IMG/VR virus record: IMGVR_UViG_3300034175_000001
Span: 1-32,787 of that record
DNA length: 32,787 nt
Origin: a virus
Strand: one strand, 5' to 3'
Shown: positions 1-5,919 of the stretch, piece after piece
Layout: each line of letters begins with the position of its first letter
Numbering within the stretch: the stretch's first letter is position 1
Notes under the pieces: model-generated
Database searches by the model: none
What the model was told of the DNA's origin: nothing
Seen by the model: the letters and a program-made list of their open reading frames with translations, nothing else
Program-made: the position numbers and the translations under genes

Positions 1-134
1 TGCTGTGGGTCTACATCACAGTATTGGTCATCTAGCATTCGCTTGTAGTGGTATGCCGTATTGGCATTATCGAATGTCTCATAGACTAGATACACGTTCT
101 TGAATACGTCTTTTACTTCAACGATATAATCCAC
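1..134 (-). CDS. Partial hypothetical protein, C-terminus cut by the window edge
   Basis: An open frame runs from a GTG at 134 to the left edge with no stop, encoding at least 44 residues starting MDYIVEVKDVFKNVYLVYE. An in-frame TGA lies a few codons upstream of the GTG, and a GAGGT ribosome-binding sequence sits about 10 bases before it, which supports this start. A consensus promoter at 178-206 lies immediately upstream, with a leader of about 37 bases. I recognise no family. Its own strong promoter suggests an early-expressed gene that starts a new transcription unit. Confidence 0.6.
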   Translation of the reverse strand, partial: MDYIVEVKDVFKNVYLVYETFDNANTAYHYKRMLDDQYCDVDPQ

Positions 135-177
135 TAGTGCTTGACCTCAGATACTATTGTTTTCTTCTTGTATAACT

Positions 178-206
178 CTTATACACTAGTACTCAGGAAA
201 TGTCAA
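178..206 (-). promoter_or_regulatory. sigma70-type early promoter (P1)
   Basis: Read on the minus strand: TTGACA (206-201), a 17-bp spacer beginning TTTCC, then TATAAG (183-178). This is 6/6 for the -35 and 5/6 for the -10. It lies in the only non-coding gap of this stretch, between the 106-residue gene ending at 213 and the partial gene starting at 134. It shares the TTGACATTT...TATAAG form with several promoters in the window. Confidence 0.8.
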
Positions 207-212
207 GGACTT

Positions 213-533
213 TTAGGGTTTCGTTTTAAGTCTCAATTTTTCGACTACATCTTTGTAGTAGCCTGCAGCGAAAGTATAAGACCCATCAGTCTTGTATACG
301 TGCATCACCTCTGCTAGGAGTTCAACACACGGTACTTTACGGTCATATCCTACGATCATCCCTTGAGCACTGATAGGATCACCGAAGAGAGGTGTAGTCT
401 CATCAATAGTCCACACGTAATTATATCCGCCGGAATCACGATCAACTCCGACATTGGCCACAGCAATAGTGACCAGCCTCTTCTCTTGAGACTGATCACC
501 AAAGGGCCACAGCGATACTGTAGCGATTAACAT
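213..533 (-). CDS. Hypothetical protein (106 aa)
   Basis: A 106-residue frame whose ATG overlaps the stop of the upstream gene as TAATG, the junction style used across this genome. The protein is soluble with mixed alpha/beta composition. It contains the stretch VTIAVANVGVDRDSGGYNY and ends KLRLKTKP. No family is recognised. It is the last gene of the clamp-loader/regA string, followed by promoter P1. Coding status is supported by dense coupling and by the absence of a better frame; function is unknown. Confidence 0.6.
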   Translation of the reverse strand: MLIATVSLWPFGDQSQEKRLVTIAVANVGVDRDSGGYNYVWTIDETTPLFGDPISAQGMIVGYDRKVPCVELLAEVMHVYKTDGSYTFAAGYYKDVVEKLRLKTKP

Positions 534-877
534 TACTTCTTCTTTAGTTGAAGATCAAACTTTACTTCGAGCTCTTGCGCTTCGAAGACTTTGATAGACT
601 TGAGACGTCCACTGGCATTGAGCAGATAGTCGTTCAATTTCTTAGTGCCAGTGATATATTCGACTCTAGTGCGAGTAGACAGACTATGACCACCCTCCTG
701 GATAGATTCGATGATGACGTAGAACTTTTCAGGCTCTACTTCGCCATACGACTGTTCATAAGTCGGATTACCGAATAATTCTTTAACTGTGTCACGTATA
801 GTAGACGTGAACACGCCACTACCAGTAGCAATAGTCGGGCCTGCTCCCATGTCGCCGAGGCCTTCATAACCAATCAT
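533..877 (-). CDS. Hypothetical protein downstream of regA (114 aa)
   Basis: This small gene follows regA directly. The frame could open at a TTG at 901, overlapping regA by 20 bases, but the ATG at 877 (MIGYEGLGDMGAGPT) sits just past the regA stop and is my preferred start. The product is a mixed beta-rich protein ending in a lysine tail (FDLQLKKK). No motif or family is recognised. Its stop is fused to the next start as TAATG, so it is probably co-translated with its neighbours. Confidence 0.6.
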   Translation of the reverse strand: MIGYEGLGDMGAGPTIATGSGVFTSTIRDTVKELFGNPTYEQSYGEVEPEKFYVIIESIQEGGHSLSTRTRVEYITGTKKLNDYLLNASGRLKSIKVFEAQELEVKFDLQLKKK

Positions 878-881
878 GATA

Positions 882-1280
882 TTATACTTTCTTACGACCA
901 ATCGAATACTTGGTCACGAGTTCCCAGGCGTTCTTGTCCTTGAACGGAAGGATCTTGATCTGACTCAGTGAAGCGCGGTTGTCTTCAAACTTATCAGCAT
1001 CGACCAGACGAATCAGACCCCACTCCTGTAGAAGGAATGAGATGGCGTTACGACGGCCTTGATCTTCATTGGTGAAGTCGTTGGGTTTGCCATCAAGGGC
1101 GAATAGCTCCTTGAAGTGGACGATATAGTACTTACCCTGCTTATGCAGAATGTGGCAAGACTGATACAGCTTCTTTTCTTTGCGGCTAGCTACGCCGATA
1201 CGTGTAAGGGTCTCTTTGATCTTAAGAAAATCTTCGTCTTCTTTAAGCGTAACCTCTACAAATGATTCTACTAAACTCAT
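882..1280 (-). CDS. regA: RegA, early-mRNA translational repressor
   Basis: The protein aligns throughout with T4 RegA (122 aa). Shared stretches include EDFLKIKETLTRIGVA, LYQSCHILHKQGKYYIVHFKE and the C-terminal WELVTKYSIG. RegA binds ribosome-initiation regions of early mRNAs, including its own and those of replication genes, and blocks translation. This copy is 132 residues, with about five extra N-terminal residues and a basic KKV end. Its ATG overlaps the gp62 stop (ATGA), and the order gp44-gp62-regA matches T4, so the identification is secure. Confidence 0.95.
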   Translation of the reverse strand: MSLVESFVEVTLKEDEDFLKIKETLTRIGVASRKEKKLYQSCHILHKQGKYYIVHFKELFALDGKPNDFTNEDQGRRNAISFLLQEWGLIRLVDADKFEDNRASLSQIKILPFKDKNAWELVTKYSIGRKKV

Positions 1281-1669
1281 GGTTTCCCACCCTTGTTAAG
1301 CAACTGCTTAATTTGTTCAATTTGAGGGGTGGAAAGAACAGAGAGAGCTTGTTGTGCCTTTTTGTATCCATAACCAAAATACTCAACCACTACGTCAAGA
1401 TCACTATCTTCCCGTCTCTTAGCCCATTTGCTGAAACGCTTCCTGGGCCTGATACTATTTATCAGATAGTCAAATTGAAGAAGCTTATCTAGGTGTGCTA
1501 AGCCGTTGAGTTCATTAGCATACATGATCGTATCTGGGAAGTACGACAAGCCACGGTTGACCATGAACGGTGGGTAGTCCTTCTCAACTTGAGCGGGATC
1601 ATCCGCTTCTGCAATGATGTTCTTGCCACCATTGATAGCGTTGAGGTAATCAAACGGATTTGCCGCCAT
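1277..1669 (-). CDS. 62: gp62, clamp-loader small subunit
   Basis: T4 gp62 joins four gp44 subunits to load the gp45 clamp. The region FMVNRGLSYFPDTIMYANEL, followed by FDYLINSIRPRKRFSKWAK, matches gp62 in order (T4 has a KFMVENALSQFPE-like segment and PRGKRYGKWAK). The frame is open further upstream, but I take the ATG at 1669 (MAANPFDYLNAINGG), which forms TAATG with the preceding stop and gives 130 residues. That is shorter than T4 (187 aa), mainly at the C-terminus. Unusually, it is separated from gp44 by a small membrane-protein gene. Confidence 0.88.
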   Translation of the reverse strand: MAANPFDYLNAINGGKNIIAEADDPAQVEKDYPPFMVNRGLSYFPDTIMYANELNGLAHLDKLLQFDYLINSIRPRKRFSKWAKRREDSDLDVVVEYFGYGYKKAQQALSVLSTPQIEQIKQLLNKGGKP

Positions 1670-1869
1670 TACATAACAACTTTCAAAACTGCTCCCAGTG
1701 TACCACAGGCATATAGACCTCCAATGGCCACTAGGATCCCGCAGAACCCTGCTAGAATGGCCATACATCCAGCTTCACTGGCTCCATCCATCTCAGCAAT
1801 AGCCCATACTAGAATGACAGAAGCTGCACCGAGGATACAGAACAACACTGTGCCGATCGTAGCTAGCAT
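1669..1869 (-). CDS. Small two-helix membrane protein between gp44 and gp62
   Basis: A 66-residue, very hydrophobic protein with two predicted membrane helices, at roughly residues 3-25 and 36-62, joined by a short acidic loop (AEMDGASEAG). Both ends are coupled: its ATG overlaps the gp44 stop and its TAA overlaps the gp62 start. In T4 these two clamp-loader genes are adjacent, so this is an insertion into a replication operon. No family is recognised. Strict coupling argues that it is translated; the role is unknown. Confidence 0.65.
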   Translation of the reverse strand: MLATIGTVLFCILGAASVILVWAIAEMDGASEAGCMAILAGFCGILVAIGGLYACGTLGAVLKVVM

Positions 1870-2810
1870 TATACGAACTCACAATCAACCATGATCTCAA
1901 CCATGCAAGCAGCAAGATTGATCTCTGCATCAGCGACAAAAGCGGCCTGGTACTGGTACTTACCGAGGATGATCACCAACTGTGGGATAGTACCCTTGGT
2001 GATATACGATGCGGCAGTATCATAGAAGGAACGGAAGACGGCTACCTGGTCACCATCCGAGTTCTCACCAACCCACTTACGCACGTTGGTAAAGTCCTTC
2101 TCCTTCATGAAGCCGATCAGCCCCTTAACTGAAACTTCTTTAAGATCGGATAGAATCCCAGAATCGATCCGGCCAGTAGCGGAGTAACGCTGTAGCTCGT
2201 TAAGGACACGACGCCAGTCAGGAAAATGTTTAGTGATAACCTCAGCAATAACACCATCAGTATATTCAATCCGCTCTTGGTCAAGTATCATCTTGACACG
2301 CTTCATGAATTCCATGGCAAGCTTCGGCATCATCTTCTTCTCGATCTTGAAGTCGATAACCGAACACCTGGAGTGCAGAGGCTCGATGAGTCGATTCAAG
2401 AAGTTACAAGTAAGAATGAAACCGCAGTTACGTGAAAACTCTTCCATGAAGTTACGAAGAGCCGGCTGGGTCGAATTGGCGTTTAGATAATCTGCCTCGT
2501 CTAGGATGACATACTTACGACCACCCATAAGGGAGACCGAAGATGCAAAGTTAAGGATCTCGTTACGCAATGTATCGATGTTACCATTCATCGATCCATT
2601 GATAACTATATAGTCACAGCCAAGCTGTTCTAGCATCGCTTTTGCAACAGTAGTTTTACCTACGCCTGCTTTACCTGTCAGAATGAGGTTGGGAATGTTC
2701 TCATTGTCGACGAACTGTTGAAAGGTTGCCTTCAACTCAGCTGGGAGGATAGCTTCAGCAACAGTCTGGGGACGATACTTCTCGACCCACAGGAAGTCAG
2801 TGTTAATCAT
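1869..2810 (-). CDS. 44: gp44, clamp-loader ATPase large subunit
   Basis: An AAA+ clamp-loader subunit of 313 residues (T4: 319). It opens with WVEKYRPQT, typical of RFC/gp44 proteins. The Walker A motif is GKAGVGKTT (46-54), Walker B is LDEAD (103-107), and the SRC motif with its arginine finger is at 147-149. With gp62 it uses ATP to load the gp45 clamp at primer ends. The gene sits downstream of gp45 in the T4 order, with only a small unknown gene and a hairpin between them. Confidence 0.96.
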   Translation of the reverse strand: MINTDFLWVEKYRPQTVAEAILPAELKATFQQFVDNENIPNLILTGKAGVGKTTVAKAMLEQLGCDYIVINGSMNGNIDTLRNEILNFASSVSLMGGRKYVILDEADYLNANSTQPALRNFMEEFSRNCGFILTCNFLNRLIEPLHSRCSVIDFKIEKKMMPKLAMEFMKRVKMILDQERIEYTDGVIAEVITKHFPDWRRVLNELQRYSATGRIDSGILSDLKEVSVKGLIGFMKEKDFTNVRKWVGENSDGDQVAVFRSFYDTAASYITKGTIPQLVIILGKYQYQAAFVADAEINLAACMVEIMVDCEFV

Positions 2811-3001
2811 TACGAATCTTTCTTCATATCAATAAGGACCCAACCATTGTTCATGAATCGGTGTCCAGTTAGCCGCAGTGCTTCACGTGCCGTTCCGATC
2901 ATCTCGTCACGGTCATACTCGGGTGTGCCCATCTTAATGACACCACCACGAGGGTAGGATGCGATCTCTTTGAGAGCATCCATTATCACTTTATCGTTCA
3001 T
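2810..3001 (-). CDS. Hypothetical protein between gp45 and gp44 (63 aa)
   Basis: A 63-residue frame starting at the ATG at 3001, preceded by GGAG seven bases upstream, so it has a good ribosome-binding site of its own. Its stop overlaps the gp44 start (TAATG). The sequence is mixed and charged (ALKEIASYPRGGVIKMG ... GHRFMNNGWVLIDMKKDS) and matches no family I know. It is the first gene after the hairpin that follows gp45, so it may serve as the ribosome entry point that couples translation into gp44. Confidence 0.6.
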   Translation of the reverse strand: MNDKVIMDALKEIASYPRGGVIKMGTPEYDRDEMIGTAREALRLTGHRFMNNGWVLIDMKKDS

Positions 3002-3024
3002 TGTATAGCTCCATAAACAAAAAT

Positions 3025-3062
3025 GGAGCGTCAGCGGATTTCTGCAGTACCACTGACGCTCC
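3025..3062 (-). terminator. Stem-loop after gp45, candidate terminator or attenuator
   Basis: On the minus strand, GGAGCGTCAG (3062-3053) pairs perfectly over 10 bp with CTGACGCTCC (3034-3025) across an 18-base loop. It is followed by ATTTTTGTTT. This fits an intrinsic terminator, with a moderate T-tract. The next gene starts 24 bases downstream and no promoter is visible between, so partial read-through (attenuation) is likely. Confidence 0.75.
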
Positions 3063-3105
3063 CTGATCTGACTGGGGCGGTTAAGTCTAGATCAGTATCA
3101 GCGGC

Positions 3106-3768
3106 TTACGCGCCGAACTTGCTATTCGCCTCGATAGCAATGTAGTACTCGACATCCTTCGAGGTGAACCTCGAGATGCCAGCACTAGCGATCTCAACCT
3201 GATACGTATCAGGGAGAAGGCGAAGATTCTCAGACTTGAAGATGAAGTTGAAGGTCTTATCGGTGGTGCCAACTTCTACCGAGTAAACATCGGAGGTTGG
3301 ATCCTTTGAATTGACCGTCTGGAGGGTGATAGTCTCACCATCGCCAACAACTGCGATCTCAGGCTGACGAAGAACACCGAGTGCCTTAGTGACATCAGCA
3401 AGAGCTTCGTTAGTTAGCTCGAAGCTAACATCAGCAGTTGGGAACTTGATCTCCTTATCGTCCTTAGGTGCAACGATAGTATTCGGATCTGCGAATACGT
3501 AGTTGACCTTCTTGCCACCAGACTTGATGGTAAGCGACTTGGAACCGATCTGAAGCTCAGGATCGTCGAAGAGGCTAAGGACCGAAAGGAACTTAGACAG
3601 ATCATAGATGGCGAACGAGGATGGGAACTCCTGCTCAAGAGTAGCCTTAGCAAGGATCGTCTTGGTAGGAGTGATGGTACGAAGAGTGTTGCCTGCACGG
3701 AACAGAATGCTCGGATTGATACCAGCAAAGTTCTTCAGTACCTGAATGGTACGTTGGTCGAGTTTCAT
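3106..3768 (-). CDS. 45: gp45, sliding clamp
   Basis: A 220-residue protein (T4: 228) that fits the trimeric phage DNA clamp: it starts MKLDQRTIQVLKNFAGIN and has clamp-like beta-rich halves (SIL FRAGNTLRTITPTKTILAKA; SFAIYDLSKFLSVLSLFDDP), as in T4 gp45. The clamp tethers the DNA polymerase and, in T4, also activates late transcription through gp55 and gp33, which bind it by short C-terminal peptides. Position next to gp44/gp62/regA confirms the call. The start is ATG with a weak ribosome-binding site. Confidence 0.93.
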   Translation of the reverse strand: MKLDQRTIQVLKNFAGINPSILFRAGNTLRTITPTKTILAKATLEQEFPSSFAIYDLSKFLSVLSLFDDPELQIGSKSLTIKSGGKKVNYVFADPNTIVAPKDDKEIKFPTADVSFELTNEALADVTKALGVLRQPEIAVVGDGETITLQTVNSKDPTSDVYSVEVGTTDKTFNFIFKSENLRLLPDTYQVEIASAGISRFTSKDVEYYIAIEANSKFGA

Positions 3769-3785
3769 ATTCTAACTTATACGCC

Positions 3786-4073
3786 TTAGTTAACTGCGCC
3801 TTCGCGCTCACGCTTTACGCGATTCTTGATGTCCTTGAAGGTGCCACCGAAGTACGAGTTAGCCTTCACACGATAGAAGAGACGATTGGTCTCGTTCTTG
3901 TTGCTGTTAGCAACAGTGATCCAAGGGTTCTTACCGGCGCGCCATGCTTCAGTCTTGGCAGTAGCGACCTCAGCATGAGTACGCTCTGCGCGTACAGCCT
4001 GGACGAGACCAGGATTGATCGAAGGACGCAGACCCTTCGACGACTTAGCCTTACGCGTACGCTTCTTACCCAT
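3786..4073 (-). CDS. Small basic protein upstream of gp45
   Basis: A 95-residue, strongly basic protein. The N-terminus (MGKKRTRKAKSSKGLRP) is a lysine/arginine patch, followed by a predicted helix (LVQAVRAERTHAEVATAKTEAW) and a basic end (FKDIKNRVKREREG). It could bind nucleic acid or RNA polymerase. In T4 the corresponding slot upstream of gene 45 holds rpbA (RNA-polymerase-binding protein), but I see no sequence match, so this is positional inference only. It is driven by the strong promoter at 4109-4137. Confidence 0.7.
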   Translation of the reverse strand: MGKKRTRKAKSSKGLRPSINPGLVQAVRAERTHAEVATAKTEAWRAGKNPWITVANSNKNETNRLFYRVKANSYFGGTFKDIKNRVKREREGAVN

Positions 4074-4108
4074 AATATATGCTCCAAAGATGTAGGGATT
4101 GTGATTTT

Positions 4109-4137
4109 CTTATATACTAAGTGATCAAAAATGTCAA
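4109..4137 (-). promoter_or_regulatory. sigma70-type early promoter (P2) for the clamp operon
   Basis: Minus strand: TTGACA (4137-4132), 17-bp spacer, TATAAG (4114-4109). It lies in the 79-base gap upstream of the basic protein and gp45, so it is the likely entry promoter for the replication genes. A perfect inverted repeat (4115-4147) overlaps its -35 and spacer. Confidence 0.82.
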
Positions 4138-4147
4138 TCACTTAGTA
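4115..4147. repeat. Perfect 11-bp inverted repeat overlapping promoter P2
   Basis: TACTAAGTGAT (4115-4125) and ATCACTTAGTA (4137-4147) are exact reverse complements around an 11-base centre. The repeat covers the whole -35 box and spacer of P2. It has no T-run after it on the minus strand, so it looks more like an operator than a terminator, although it also follows a gene end (4153). Confidence 0.7.
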
Positions 4148-4152
4148 CTAAA

Positions 4153-5013
4153 TTACTTCTTTTTCTTGTTTCGCAAGATCTCACTAGAGTCTGCAGTAGC
4201 CGAAGCTCCAATAGATGCTAGATGAGCTAGTGAACCACCAAAGATATAACTGCCGACGTGCTGCATCTGCATCCATGGGCAGAACCAGACCTTACGACCC
4301 ATCTTCTGTACGTTGTAGCAGAACATGTAGTCTTCAGACAGATAACGCTTGGTGTCTGGATCGATGATCGTATCGAAGTACGCATGGATCATACGACTAC
4401 CATCAAAAGCTGCAGTACGAACATGATCTGGCTTGTAACGAAGATCAGGATATGCCGCCTCATACTCAGAGAGCGTATCCTTAGTCATCATCATGAAGCC
4501 GGTACCGATCTCCATGACTTCGACTGGCTCATTCAGAGGGATCGACTGTTGTCCACCCTTCGGATTGAAGACGTAGTCACCAACGAAGTTCTCGAGGTTC
4601 TGCGGATCTTCATCTGCAAGACCCTTATCGACTGCCAGCTTGATCTTCTCCCAAGAGATGCACTTCTTCGGATAAGGACCACCGATGACGTGATATTCTG
4701 GGTTGGTGATCGACAGAGCCAGTAGGGCGATGACATCATTCGGATTGAAGCCGATGTCAGAGTCGATGAACATCAGATGAGTTGCATCACTACGCATGAA
4801 TTCATCGCAGCAGTAGTTGCGAGCCCGCGTGATCAGTGATTCATTGAAGAGATAATAGAGCTGAAGTCCAATACCATACTGAGTGCACAGCGATGATAGA
4901 TCAGCAATAGAACGTGTGTACATACCAGCGCACTGGCCGCCGTACATTGGCGTTGCCACGAAGAGCTTGTACTTCCTAAGCTCTTCGATCGGCACGTTAA
5001 TTTGAGTTGACAT
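4153..5013 (-). CDS. GT-A-like glycosyltransferase
   Basis: A 286-residue protein resembling phage family-2-type (GT-A fold) transferases. The N-terminal segment KLFVATPMYGGQCAGMY leads to SLITRARNYCCDEFMRS. It is followed by HLMFIDSDIGF, whose DSD is a plausible metal/nucleotide-sugar site, then IGGPYPKK and IGTGFMMMTKDTL, and LSEDYMFCYNVQKMG as the acceptor-side acidic motif. The C-terminus is a lysine run (RNKKKK). It ends the string of DNA-modification genes, so it could glycosylate modified bases, but sugar transfer to protein or envelope is equally possible from sequence. Start ATG is fused to the upstream stop. Confidence 0.75.
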   Translation of the reverse strand: MSTQINVPIEELRKYKLFVATPMYGGQCAGMYTRSIADLSSLCTQYGIGLQLYYLFNESLITRARNYCCDEFMRSDATHLMFIDSDIGFNPNDVIALLALSITNPEYHVIGGPYPKKCISWEKIKLAVDKGLADEDPQNLENFVGDYVFNPKGGQQSIPLNEPVEVMEIGTGFMMMTKDTLSEYEAAYPDLRYKPDHVRTAAFDGSRMIHAYFDTIIDPDTKRYLSEDYMFCYNVQKMGRKVWFCPWMQMQHVGSYIFGGSLAHLASIGASATADSSEILRNKKKK

Positions 5014-5600
5014 TAGTTCTTCTTAGCAGCTCGTGTACGATCAGAGTCAGTGAACACCGAGCGGGTTCCGGCAGTAGCATATGCCGTGGTATAGCTTGCG
5101 AGGTTAGTGAACTCTTGAGCCATGTTACCCTTTGCAAAGTTGATGGTCTTCTCGAGGCCAAGACCCATAGCAGCCGAGGTGTGAGCAACCTTATCGAAGT
5201 TAGCACCGAGGAAGATGACTTCCCAGTTCTTCTTCTCGACTTCTGCAAGGAGAGCCTTAACAGCAGCCTGGTTGTAGTGACGAGACATATTCTCTTCACC
5301 GTCGGTCATGATGACGACGTAGGTCTTCTCATCATTCTCGTCGATGGCGTGATGGAGAAGGCGTACAGCCGAGTCATACAGAGGAGTCGAACCACGTGGG
5401 CTTACTTCCTCAGCATGGATGTCCTTCCAGCCCTTGACGGTAGTGTTACGAATTACGGTGTAGTCGATAGAATCGAAGGCAGCAAGAACGACCTTAGTGT
5501 CGCCTGCTAGCTTGCCGACATACCCGTTGATCGATCCAACAGCTTCTGACATCAAAGATGACATCGAACCTGAACGATCGAGTAGCATGAAAACGCGCAT
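5013..5600 (-). CDS. von Willebrand factor A (vWA) domain protein
   Basis: A 195-residue protein that is essentially a single vWA domain. The metal-ion-dependent adhesion site is intact: DRSGS (D8, S10, S12), the threonine in RGSTPLYDSA, and the aspartate in VVIMTDGEEN. vWA domains mediate metal-dependent protein contacts, and stand-alone forms occur in phages and TerY-like systems. No signal peptide is seen, so it is intracellular. The C-terminus is basic (RTRAAKKN). It sits between a DUF3310 gene and a glycosyltransferase, each coupled. Partner unknown. Confidence 0.85.
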   Translation of the reverse strand: MRVFMLLDRSGSMSSLMSEAVGSINGYVGKLAGDTKVVLAAFDSIDYTVIRNTTVKGWKDIHAEEVSPRGSTPLYDSAVRLLHHAIDENDEKTYVVIMTDGEENMSRHYNQAAVKALLAEVEKKNWEVIFLGANFDKVAHTSAAMGLGLEKTINFAKGNMAQEFTNLASYTTAYATAGTRSVFTDSDRTRAAKKN

Positions 5601-5899
5601 TATATAGTATCCTGTGATTGTGTATCTGATTCGATGTCATGGACATACAACATCATCAGTGCGTAGTGGAGGACCTTCATGAGGTCGTCTCTGTTATAAC
5701 CAGCTTTCTGTCCATATCGCTTAGCGTACTTGATTACGTTACCACGAGTAAAGCCTAGACCATCGCCCATGTCGATGATAAACTCGGTAGCCTGTAGCTT
5801 ACCGACGGCGTAATGCTGATTATAGGTTTTGTCGACGTATGCTTTGAGCTGGGCTATGTAGTTGCCCTCGTCGAATTTATAGTCCGGTTGCGGATCCAT
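5600..5899 (-). CDS. DUF3310-family protein
   Basis: A 99-residue protein with the DUF3310 pattern: an N-terminal HYAVGKLQATEFI (the usual HY...EFI), GFTRGNVIKYAKRYGQK (the GN-IKY-RY-K core) and a C-terminal helix DDLMKVLHYALMMLY. The family is very common in phages near nucleotide-metabolism genes, and its biochemical role is not settled. The ATG at 5899 has a weak GAG ribosome-binding site. A T4-type late promoter sequence lies only about 10 bases upstream. The acidic tail ESDTQSQDTI ends at the vWA gene start. Confidence 0.85.
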   Translation of the reverse strand: MDPQPDYKFDEGNYIAQLKAYVDKTYNQHYAVGKLQATEFIIDMGDGLGFTRGNVIKYAKRYGQKAGYNRDDLMKVLHYALMMLYVHDIESDTQSQDTI

Positions 5900-5909
5900 T
5901 ATCTAACTC

Positions 5910-5917
5910 TATTTATA
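5910..5917 (-). promoter_or_regulatory. Possible T4-type late promoter TATAAATA
   Basis: An exact TATAAATA on the minus strand in the 20-base gap between the methyltransferase stop and the DUF3310 start. A start site a few bases downstream would leave a leader of about five bases, so it is either nearly leaderless, serves genes further on, or is a chance match. Confidence 0.4.
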
Positions 5918-5919
5918 GT

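Noticed and set aside
1456-1463. GATAAATA on the minus strand inside gp62, within a small CTGATA/TATCAG dyad, as a late promoter for regA
   Set aside because: It is internal to coding sequence, about 175 bases from regA, and regA is an early gene in T4; probably a chance match.
5004-5040. TTGACA on the plus strand at the glycosyltransferase start
   Set aside because: No -10 element at suitable distance (CTCGTG), and no plus-strand gene.
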